From positions 12,661,372-12,725,371 of the forward strand of contig NC_056576.1 of assembly GCF_018340385.1 (NCBI RefSeq): a DNA stretch of 64,000 nucleotides, given 5' to 3'. Below the pieces are notes generated by a model. The model made no database searches. It had not been told where the DNA came from and saw only the letters and a list, made by a program, of their open reading frames with translations. The translations under genes were made by a program, and so were the position numbers. This stretch comes from Cyprinus carpio (taxonomy: Eukaryota; Chordata; Actinopteri; Cypriniformes; Cyprinidae). Shown piece by piece: positions 39,401 to 50,044 of this stretch (positions are counted from its first letter, which is position 1; every line of letters begins with the position of its first letter).

Positions 39401-42228
39401 GCCAGCGTTCCCCGTTTTGGTCTTGACACAGAGTACTCAATGAGACGGCAAGTACAACTCATATTTTGTTAGGAGCTTTCAAAATCTACTTACAAAATGC
39501 TAAAATTCTTCAAATTAAAAAAAAAATATCTAATTGGTTAACATCTATGCTAATTCAGTAGATCTTTTGAAAATGAGGTGTTAATTTAATAACAATACAG
39601 AGCCATCCAATCCAAAAAAAAAACAAAAGATATAAGTCCTCGCCAAAAACCCTTGAAACCTTTTTTTTTGTTTTTGTACTTCACTTTTTAAGAATTTTAT
39701 ATTAATTATAAACCTTGTGAGTTTTTATACAGTTTTATACTCCATTCCACTCTGAGTGGGCCAAAAATTGAAATGTGCAACGCCAAGATGAAAAGCAGAC
39801 TCACAATGCCAGTTGCTGGGAAGTGGTGTGAATTGGGCCTCATGACTCATTAGGGAATGATGTAGTTTCAGGCCACTAACATCCTGCAGTGGCAGACAGG
39901 AAATAAGGGCTCAAATCTCATTTAGCAAGTTTATAATGGGATGGCCCATGTAGAGAACCAAACAGCAGCCAAGAGGAAAAAAAAAAAAAAAAAAAAAAAA
40001 ACTCTACGGAAAATAGAAATTAAGAATAATAAAAAAAAAAAAAAAAAAAAAAAACTGTCTGGGATATTGATAAATAACAATGCCAAAAAAACCAAGAACG
40101 TCTTTCATTTATTTTTCCTTCTCTTAGGGTATATAATCTTAGTTTATATTATCTATTTAGTATGTTACAATTATCAGGGAAATAATTTAACACTAAAATC
40201 ATAAATATATTTTACGTCATTGAATTAATGTAATATACACTTACAAAGTTAAAAAAAGATTTAGGAAGTATCTGAAAAAATCTTTCGAGACGACTCGGCC
40301 AGGTACCAAATTGACCCATAATTCAACATGCATTTTATGTTGTGATTTCAAATTTTTTGAATAGGTCATTAGGTAAAATACAATGGCCGATTTAATAACA
40401 TACCTCCTATGTGAGGAATCTATTCTCTCTAAATATCAAAATAAAAATAAAACAACTAGTATCATCACATTGTTGAAAAATTAATAAAAATAAATCTTAA
40501 GCCAATATTAAATTGCAACAATTAAAAAATAAAATAAATTCAAACGTTATATTTTCCTAGTAAAAAATGTATAATACCTTCGTATATGCGGATTTAAATG
40601 CAAAATTTGATGGCGTACGATGATATGTGAAATGATTGACATGTAGTAACTATATGTGTAGATTAAATCCAGGAACAATGTTTTTCTATCCAAACCACAA
40701 GCTTCATGTCATCGACACAGAAGTGTTAATAACTCAGTATTCTTTACAGTACTTTCTTTGAAAGAGCAGAGCCATAACGCATTGCTATTAATGCAATATT
40801 AAAATAAAATGCAAAGTAAACAACCGAGGAAAGCGTGGGCTTTGCTCTACTCTAGAGGACTCAAGGCTATGAGAAAATAAAGGATTTGCATGCATTCTAT
40901 TTGCCTGATTTCCTGTAGGCCAGAAAAGGTCAGACCTGAGGTCAGCATGATCTATTGTTGTTCGTTCCTACACATAAGACTGTGGCCCAAACAACTAAAA
41001 CTCACCTAACATTGTTGTGGCAGTGAGGAGGAACAAAAACCTACTCAAAAATTTATAGTTACAATTAGCTGACTAGAGGCTAAAAATTCAAAGATCTGCA
41101 AACTACAGGCTAAAACTCCTCGTGGAAACAGTAGAGTCACACAACCAATATGCCACACTTTAGGCAAAGGCTCTATTTTAGGAGACAGAGACCTGGTTTA
41201 GAGTCTGTAATTGTACACCAAAACACCAACACAAATGATGGTTTCTTAGCAAAGCAGATTTATCATAGTAGAGCAGAGACAATCATAGCCACTTTTTCAT
41301 TTCCATAAGGTCACATGTCTGCTTGCTCACTAACTCACTCACACTGCGAGGCCATCTCTCACCAACCAAGTTCAACTGCCAAAAAAGTTAAAATTAAAAA
41401 TCTTTTTTTTGGTTTTTGTGTTTGTTTGTGTCTTCATAATGCACTTGTGGCACTGGGTGTGTGCAATGGCAGCAGATGTGGGGGAAAAAACACAAGGAAA
41501 AGATAAAGCTCAAAAATACACAAAAAGTAGTAACACAGACATAATATACTCTGGCATCAGACGGTAAAGTAAAGACTAAAGGTGACTGCAGTGAGTGAAG
41601 TATGGATATTTTCAGAAGCATGCTTTTACTTTCTCTCTGTGTCCTTTGAGCCTGCTCTGATTCTGATGCCTTATCATGGTTTTTCAGCACACACGCAACA
41701 GCTTCATTACACAAACCCCCCAACTACACCGGGACTCCCCCTTCAGCAAACTCACTCTCTCTAAGACAACCGGCAAGCCAAAACACACAGATTGGCCGGA
41801 GACTGCATACACTCAGCTTGTGTTTATTGCTAACACAGCTGCCCCCTTTATTTTGCCTGAGGGGCAATTACACAGTAGGCAAGAGTCTTGTTTATTTTGA
41901 AACACACTCATTCATTCATTGTATCAACTTGCTTTGCAGTTTTATGTAACTGGTCGTAGCTATTTTCCCGGGTCTTTGCGTCGTGATTAGGCATCCCCAG
42001 AGGAGTATTTATTCATATTGCTGTTTGCTCCAGAGGCTGGCCTGTTTCATAACTCAAGAGAGACCTCATTGGAAGTTTCGTTGAGTTATTAACGACATCT
42101 CCCATTTCCCCACAATCCATTCTGGAAAAAATAATAATTAAAAAATACAAACAAATGACCGCGAAGTCCTGGAGCTGCTACAGTAGAATGCAGAGGTATG
42201 GGGTGGATAAACCTGTAAAATAATATAA

Positions 42229-42363
42229 TATATAAATATATATATATATAATAATCTATTATAATATATATCGATATCTAATTATCTATATCAGATCATA
42301 TACTATATATATATAAATATACACCAGTCTTTTTACAGGAGTGTGTGTGGTGTGTTGGGTGTG

Positions 42364-42402
<39 letters not shown>
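42229..42402. repeat. Degenerate AT/GT microsatellite
   Basis: Two AT-repeat blocks flank a GTGTGTGTGGTGTG stretch. The first block is irregular (ATAATAATCTATTATAAT and similar), unlike the clean AT array at 30661. Confidence 0.85.
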
Positions 42403-42594
42403 TACTGTAAAACGAACTGTTAAAATTGTCCATTTAAAAAAACTGTTAACATGGGGTTACCTGTAACTTAACTTATATGTGAATGATTCTAATATGGTTT
42501 GAACAAAAACAAAAATGTAACTATTATTGTATATTATGTATTTTGTATTGTACACTGTAATTTGTAGTGTGAATGTTTTTCTAGCATTTTACAA

Positions 42595-42635
<41 letters not shown>

Positions 42636-44081
42636 GACTGTAAAGGTTAAACTACATGAAATGACATTTTTAAAAAGAGTAGGAGAATGTAAATTGAGAA
42701 GTGTGAAAAATCTCTTGCAAGAATCCCCACGTTGATCGCGAGAATTCAGTTATCTTGGCAAATATAATAATAAAATAACAGTGAGTGCATAGTTTTTTCT
42801 GTTTTCTGCTGTTAAAGATTACCTTATGACGTATTAATCTGTGAAGAAAAAACTTTATAGCTTATTTATTTGAAATCTTTCAACTGGCAGAAAAGAAAAC
42901 TGCTGTCCTAACGGTGTGCTGTCACATACACTGTTTTTTTTTTTCAGTAAAATTAAAATTTTTGCGGCTTAGTGGGGGGAAAAAAAAAAAAAAAACAATC
43001 CAGGAGTCCTTTCAATTAGAAAAATCCACATAATCTGGAATTTTGGGGCGTGACGATGCTTATTTTCACATCAGGTTCCGTTGCACATGGTTTTTTTTTT
43101 TTATTCAGGGTTGACCAACCGAATAACTGCTTTATTTGAATGCGATTTGTGTGGAACTTTGCTTTAAATCACTAACTACACTATTGACAATAGATGGACA
43201 ATTAAACATTATTTTTTTTTATTTTTTTTTTTTTTTTTTTGCGCCGTGAAATTTATTTTCCCAATGCAAAACCACAAAAGATAAAACAGAGTTGAGAATT
43301 CCAAAAACCTATCTCAAGTAATCAATACATAGAGGATCAACTCTTGAAGCGAAAACTGGACCGCTTATGGCTTGCTCTTTTCACTGCAAAACAATATCTA
43401 ACCATTATGGAAAGGTCAATGCCAAAGGCTCAAAATGCCTGTGTTCTATCTGTGAAGCGAATTATGGTCTGTGGTGTGTGGTAAAAAGAGGGGAACAACG
43501 TGTCTTCATTTCCCTTCATGCCACGATTTTTTCCTCTTTCACTGGAAGTGAAAAAAAAACCCTCTCCCCTCCGCGACAAAAACCACCGAGTGTGGCTATA
43601 CAAACACACCTGCGCTCAGTCCCACAGCAGGGGAGAGAAGAGAAGGGCAATTTTGGGCTGGGCTTCATTGGCAAAGGTATATCCGCAACAGGTCAGCTAG
43701 GGGTCAGCCAGGAGGTGCCGAAAGGTCGCCAAGCCCTAGGGTACTCTCCAAAGACCTGCGCTTCCTCCCACATCCTCGTCTGTCATTGCATCCCGGCCAC
43801 TGTCGTCACATACAAAGTGAGTTTTTAAACGCACTTTAGCCACCAGTGTTGCCGTAGATATAAAACAGGGGGTGGATTTCCTATTCCTACATATGGTGGG
43901 TACGCGCCTAGCAACGTGTTTCTCTGTGGGCAGACACATTCACAGTATTGGAGTCGTGCCGGTCCCTAAAAAAGAAAAGCTAAACAGACACTTCCTCTCT
44001 GTTGGTAGACACATATGGCATAGCACACAAAACAAAATGTCCCTGTCATCTGCCGCTGCACCCACAACTGTGCGTATTTCA

Positions 44082-44312
44082 GGGGACGGCTAACAGGATA
44101 TTGTAGAACATCTCTCCCACCGAGGTACACGGCTCCTGCTTGGTCACAGGCTGCAGTGTAGTGATCTGCTCGCTGGCTATAAATGAGCCGCACTTTGTGG
44201 TGGCAGCCAGCCTCCTTTTTTGCATCGGGGAGTCAGGGTAATTGATATGCCTCCTCCGAGACCGCAGTCTCAACTGACGTCCTAGTACGTGCTTTCCACT
44301 TTCAGTTAACAA
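44082..44312 (-). CDS. Unrecognised open stretch, possible terminal exon
   Basis: A minus-strand frame reads through about 75 codons and ends in TGA at 44084-44082. It includes RRRHINYPDSPMQKRR, then SFIASEQITTLQPVTKQEP and finally SVGEMFYNILLAVP. Third positions are G/C-rich (CAG, GTG, ACC, GAG, CTG), unlike the AT-rich surroundings, which is why I list it. There is no usable ATG at the start, so it would have to be a 3' exon; a weak acceptor-like GACGTCAG precedes the frame at about 44276. I do not recognise the protein. It may be chance, an old retrogene or a transposon remnant. Confidence 0.2.
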
Positions 44313-45711
44313 AGTGGGCCCAGGACACAGGAAATGCCCAATTGATCTAGAAGAAAGGCGGTACCATAAGTCATATTTAAAAACTTATTACACAACACCC
44401 AGAAACCCATCAAACTTTTGCAATGTGACAACATAAACAACAAAATGCAACACCTTAAATCTGTCGGTCAATTTACTTTTATTGTCTGACAGGCTGCTAT
44501 TGTAAATGGTTCCTTATATACATAAGCAGAATGTGATATTTCTATTTAAATAAATGTTTAAAACACAAAAAAAAGAAACAAAAAAAAACAATTGCACCAT
44601 TAATTTTTTTTTCATTTAGAAAAGCTAAATAAATACGGTTATCTATACTAGACTTATATAAAAAAAAAAAAAAAAAAAAAAATTCTAATATTGTTTTTTT
44701 TCACAGTTATTTTTTAAATAATCTACATAATACATTTATTGATATTGTATAAATAATATTAATATAAACCTATAGAAAATTATGATACTGTTCCTTAAAA
44801 CGTGCCTATGAATGGCCGTGTTTGTGTGACAAATGAAATAGTTTACTGTTTGACCACATCAGTAGAGAGTTAATATTTTGCTGTCGATGACATCTTGTGG
44901 TGTAACGGCAGTATGAACACGTCAATAATATGGCACTGAAAACTGAAACAACACAAAGACTTTTATTTTATTTTGGACGACCCCTTGCGATATAAAAACT
45001 GTCAGTCATGACATAAAAAAAACGAGACGGAACATTTTAGCCACTATATAATTAGCAAAAATGTTTTTCAACCTTAATACAGCTTTAAAATACTTAATTA
45101 AGACAAACACAAAACAAACAAAGAGAAAACAAAACAAAAAACAAAAAAACAACCAAAAAAACTGTTTAAGATTAAATCACTTATCCTGGTGTGTTTTCAT
45201 TAACAAAACAACAAAATCTACATATAGTAATACATATATAGATTTATTCTGAATACATGGCTTTAATGTTAAGTTAAAAAAAAACAGTAACAACCAACAC
45301 ATATTCATTACCCAATATAATTTAATCAGTTCTTGAGTGTGATACTATATAAGTTGGCCTTTTAAAACAAGGTATTTTTTTATTTCTAAAAAATAATGAA
45401 ATATGCAGTTATAAAAAGGGGCCACTTTTTTGGAGCGGTAAAAATAAAACATAAACGTTTTTTGGGTTCGTTTTTTTTACTCTAAAAATTAAAAGTAGGT
45501 AAAAAATAGTTAAACAAAATAACTACAAAAAGATGAAAAAGAAAAATATAACAAAAAAGGAATGAATTATTATGTAGAAGATTTTTATATCTATATACAA
45601 AAATTCTATAAAGCCTTACCTTTTGTAAACGGATATACATCAGAAAGTGCTTACAATAATGAGGCTCATTCAATATGTTTACTTACAACATTCTACTACT
45701 CTTTTTCACTC

Positions 45712-45722
45712 TTTTTTTTTTT

Positions 45723-45795
<73 letters not shown>
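45712..45795. repeat. 72-base poly-T tract
   Basis: An uninterrupted run of 72 T (45724-45795) follows a shorter T run. It is the longest homopolymer in the window. On the minus strand it is poly-A and could be the tail of an inserted retrosequence. No retroelement body was recognised on either side, and an assembly artefact is equally likely. Confidence 0.9.
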
Positions 45796-46761
45796 CATAT
45801 TTATTTATTTTTTTTTTCTATCCTAAAACTTGGGCAGGGTGTTTTACAGAATATGTTGGCCAGGCCACAGTTCAAGGTAAGCAAGTAGCGAGCGAGCAAA
45901 ATCTGTCTGTCAGGTCATAACAGCAGATTGTATATGGAGAGTTTCATGTCATATGACCTTGGTTTCACTGTGAACAACAAAGGCGTTCTGACAAAAAGCA
46001 GAGAAGCCCTCTCTGACATGTCTTTTTTCTAGAAATACTATAGAATCTGAAATGAGTTTAAAAGCCTATGAGAGTGGAATGTTGTTGTACGCCCAACAAA
46101 TTGATGTTAACATCTGAGTTTCATGAAGAAAACAAGGCATGTGTTGGTTGCCGTGTCTTCACAGTTTTCGGGTGGGTTGTGTCTAAATTCAAAGGTTTCA
46201 TCCGTTTCGTTCAGATCGGTGTATATCACCAGATATCTGCCATCAAATTTCATTTATTTTCAAGCTCCAAGAGCGGCGACTTAATTATATTTTAAAGTTT
46301 AAATTAACAGAGAGAAAAACGCAAATCTTTTCATAATCCCCCTTTTGCCAGCTCATTAAACATTAAAAATCCTCGTGTATTTTTAACATTTCTTATCTTG
46401 AATAAAAATATGAATAAAAAATCTCTTAATTTCTTTTACCTAGATAGAAAAAAGACATACTGTCAGATAATCAACATAACAAGGATTGTAATATGAAAAA
46501 ATAAAAAAAAAAATATAAAAAAATATTCAATTAGGCAATAAAAAAAAAAACAGATTTTCATCAAATATTAATTTTAATGCCCAATATTGTAGATTGTGCG
46601 AACCTTTTTGGTGTTTGTTTCTTTTTATCATTAATTCAAATACAATAAATAGAATATGAATCCTAATTAAACATAAAATGATAGTTTTTTTTATATAATT
46701 TAAGCAAAGGCAACTTTGTACTTCTACATGAGTAAACATACCAAGAACACACACGCAGTGT

Positions 46762-46858
46762 CTAAGCAGCCGTGAACGACAGCACAATGGACTCGGCAGA
46801 ATGGTTTCTCGAAACAGACTCCCAGATCTACAGTTGGGGTTATGGACTTTTTCAACCT
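46762..46858 (-). CDS. SLC6 transporter exon 13 (C-terminal tail and probable stop)
   Basis: Follows the acceptor TCTGACGCAG and reads RLKKSITPTVDL, the typical juxtamembrane tail. Removing one G from CTGGGAGTC leads to ESVSRNHSAESIVLSFTAA and a TAG at 46764-46762. Without that correction the frame runs to a TAG at 46726-46724. I prefer the first because the other exons show the same kind of extra base. Confidence 0.7.
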
Positions 46859-49800
46859 CTGCGTCAGAGACAGAGAGAGGCACTGGGTTCATTTTGACAT
46901 GGAGAAACAAAACAAATATTGATATAGTGAATGTTTGTGCACTGTACATACCTGTAGCATAGACCCCTTCTGTGGTCCCAAAGCTCATGCAGAGCCCCCA
47001 GTGGAAGAATCCAGGATGAATGGAGACGAGACCCCCTCCTGCCGACCCTGAACCCCCTCCCACCACCTCTGCCCTTCAGAAGGGTGCCCTTCATGTGTTT
47101 AGGACTTACCGTAAGATCGAGCCCCAGTGGAATCCAAGAGATGGAGACGGAGAGATGAACCACGCCACACACCTCTGCTCTACTGGTGTAGCTTAAATCG
47201 ACTGGAGATCAGATCAGAATACCCTGCAGAGAGAGCCATGAAAAGATGACGATTATTATTCCATTCAACCAAAACAAAGTATTTTTATACCCCATCTGAA
47301 CTTTCTGCACTTGAACAGCACACACACCAGGCTCTACTCTATGGTTACTATCAAATAAATGTATTTTGAATGTTAAGAATGTCCTCAAATTGTAAAAAAA
47401 GTTTTTAAGGTAATGCAAGGCCATTTAGGAAGCACCGATCCCATGTATAAGGAGTTGTGTGCACAGATGAATACAATCATTGACAAAATAAAAATGAGTA
47501 TTGGTCCTTGATTTTATTTCAGTTTATTACTGCTACTTAATGTGGTCTTGGATTGGGAAAAAAAAAATGACTATTTTTTTACAAATGATCATGTGAAGCT
47601 TTGAAGCTATTTATTCCATAACACACATCCATATAGTTGTCAATGTTGTAAGATATAGAGGTTTTACAAAAAAAATGTTACGTTTTCTTTCCTCACCAGC
47701 ACAAGCATGGGTGACAGGAACTGCCAACAAAACACGGAAAAGACCGAGGTTTGGTTTCTTTTCCCAGCATTTTCTCCACCAGATGATACTGAGCCGTCTC
47801 ACTCCTGTGAATGTGTGTGAGGAAAGCAAGTTGTGTAGAAGAGCGAAGAAAGATGGTGAGATAAAAGCAGAAAGAAAACCTTAATATCTCAATAGGAGCA
47901 GTGGTACAATGGCTACATCTGAGTTTCTGATCTGAGTTTCTATGTTCAGACTGAAGGAAGTGAAATTCACCGAATATGAGTGTGATGGCGAGCACCTCGA
48001 AGAAGGCCAGGAACATTAGAGACACCACAGCTGTGTAGTGATCCATCAGCTGAAACACATATATCCCACCCTGCACACACACACACAATATTATTTCATT
48101 AATACTCATCAAAATGAGGGTTAGGTTTTCGTGTCCATATTTAAAACAATGGCTATACAGCAGATATTATAAATGGTGCTTGAATTTTTTTATTTTATTT
48201 GGTCTTTAAGTTTCCCCAAAATAATATTAGATATTTTTTTAAGTATGGAAGAAACTAAGATGTGTTTTTTTTTACAATGTCTTTAATGGTGTCCCTAAAC
48301 CTTATTAGCAAAAAAATCAGTTGCTAAGTTTTGATTCAGTTCAGAACTGTACATTTCAAGAACGAGAATAAAACTCTGATTCATTTGCTTCGATTATATA
48401 TGCTCACTGAAAAGGTCACAGACAACATTTTTCCACACATTTAAATTAAGTTAGTAAAAACGTATGTAGAAATATAGCTTTTGTCTTCTTTTTTGCATGT
48501 ATTGTTAAATTGGTCCAAATGAAAAACTGAATATAATTTCCTTTTGTAAAAAAAACAAACAAACTTGACTTTATTTAAACATATTTACTGAACTTTACTT
48601 GTTGAATTTATTTATAAGCTCTAAAATTGTTACATTTCAAATTAAATGGAATATAGTTTAAAAAAGATACATTAGATACAATATCCATATATTTTTTTCT
48701 TCTCAAACTAAAATTATGTTCCAAGTGTCAAGTGTAAACAGTTCCAGGTCCAGAAAATCACCTGATCCAAGTATATACAAAATCTCAACTGTAAGAACAC
48801 AATACTTGTTAATGAAGTGAAAAATAGATAATATTTACCCTGGTAATATGAGGAATCCCCAGCAGAAAGCCAAAGCTGCACACCGCCAGTACGACCGATC
48901 AGCTCCTTTCTCTTAAAAATGGGCAGAATTTTTCTTGCCAAATCCGTCCATGATAAACGTTACAGCCGCCTCCCACCATGGCAAACTGCACAGTGCACAT
49001 GTACACATATAACAGGTCAAAATGCACAAACACGTGTAAAGCTCTGTTGAAAAACCTGGTGAGTTGGGCCCTTCCCTCATTCTGATCACTTTTCCACACA
49101 CAAGAATTAGACATGTACTTTCCCGCTCCATCTAAACACATGGGGCATGGATTTTCTAACTGCGCTCTTGTTCTCATTTGCTAGCAAGGTGTTGACACTG
49201 TGTGCAATGAAAAAACAGCTTTTTACGTTTTAAAGGGAATATGAGAATCCTGTGTCCTTAAAATCTCTGAAGTATGATTTTTGGCAGTTCAGAAACATAG
49301 CAATAAAATAGCAGATGATAAATTCCCCCCCGACCGTCCTTTTTTAGCCCAAGAGATTCATTGAATTTTCCTGCTTGATTTCATGAATTTCTGCTTGCCA
49401 ACACACATTGAGAACACACAAGGATCAGCTGCAGAAATAAATGGTCCAACGAATGAAAGAAAATAAAACAAACAAATTTGCCATCTGTGGCCTACCAAAC
49501 TTCACCAAGGCTGCATTAGGTTTACACTTTTTGCACAAAGACAATTCTAGAATGCCCTGTGACAAAAACTGATTCAGTATGAATGCAAAGAATTGTTGAG
49601 TATTCATTTGTATTTACATATACAGTCTAAGATACTTGAAAAAGCAGTGAGAGATCCACTGCAAAGGTTAAAGAAGTCAGTTTAGCACTTGTTGACAGAG
49701 AAAACAAGAGCACATCCTGTGTGTATGGCTTCTTAGATAGCAGCTGCCTGCTTTTTCTAGGAATTAGACTGAAAGAAAGCTTACTATGGATTGAAATTAT

Positions 49801-50002
49801 GTTTTGAAGCCTATTATACCTGACTGTCCAATCCAAAGGCAAGAGTAACATGATGAAAAACAGAGGAGCCCAGAGCTGAGAGAATGGCATAGTGGAGAAA
49901 ACTTCAGGATACAACCACAAACACCAGACCAGGGGCCCTGCAAGAAAACACACACACCCACACCACACACCACACACAACACACACACAAACACACACAC
50001 AC

Positions 50003-50044
<42 letters not shown>

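Larger units (their letters stand above)
31800..46761. other. Intergenic region, AT-rich with long homopolymers
   Basis: No supported gene lies here. 32.0-33.3 and 33.5-36.7 kb show nothing recognisable; near 34.24 kb there is an AATAAAGCTTC motif that could be a decayed retroelement or transcript end. 36.96-37.32 kb is a long A-rich low-complexity run. Homopolymers include 25 A at about 39977-40001, 24 A at 40031-40054, 37 T at 42598-42634 and 72 T at 45724-45795. Several other tracts of 12 or more occur. 43.5-44.35 kb is unusually GC-rich for the area and is discussed separately. 38.0-39.9, 40.2-42.2 and 44.4-45.7 kb hold nothing I recognise. Confidence 0.6.

Noticed and set aside
43367..43828. 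153-residue plus-strand open frame
   Set aside because: No family resemblance. It reads antisense and out of keeping with nearby signals, and lies in sequence of doubtful accuracy.
45562..45920. Poly-Phe open frames
   Set aside because: Simple translation of the poly-T tract.
46527..47172. 179- and 102-residue minus-strand frames treated as separate proteins
   Set aside because: They are frameshifted fragments of SLC6 exons 12 and 13 plus intron read-through.
48075..48092. CRISPR-like or regulatory repeat
   Set aside because: It is a plain dinucleotide repeat; the genome is vertebrate and no spacer structure exists anywhere in the window.
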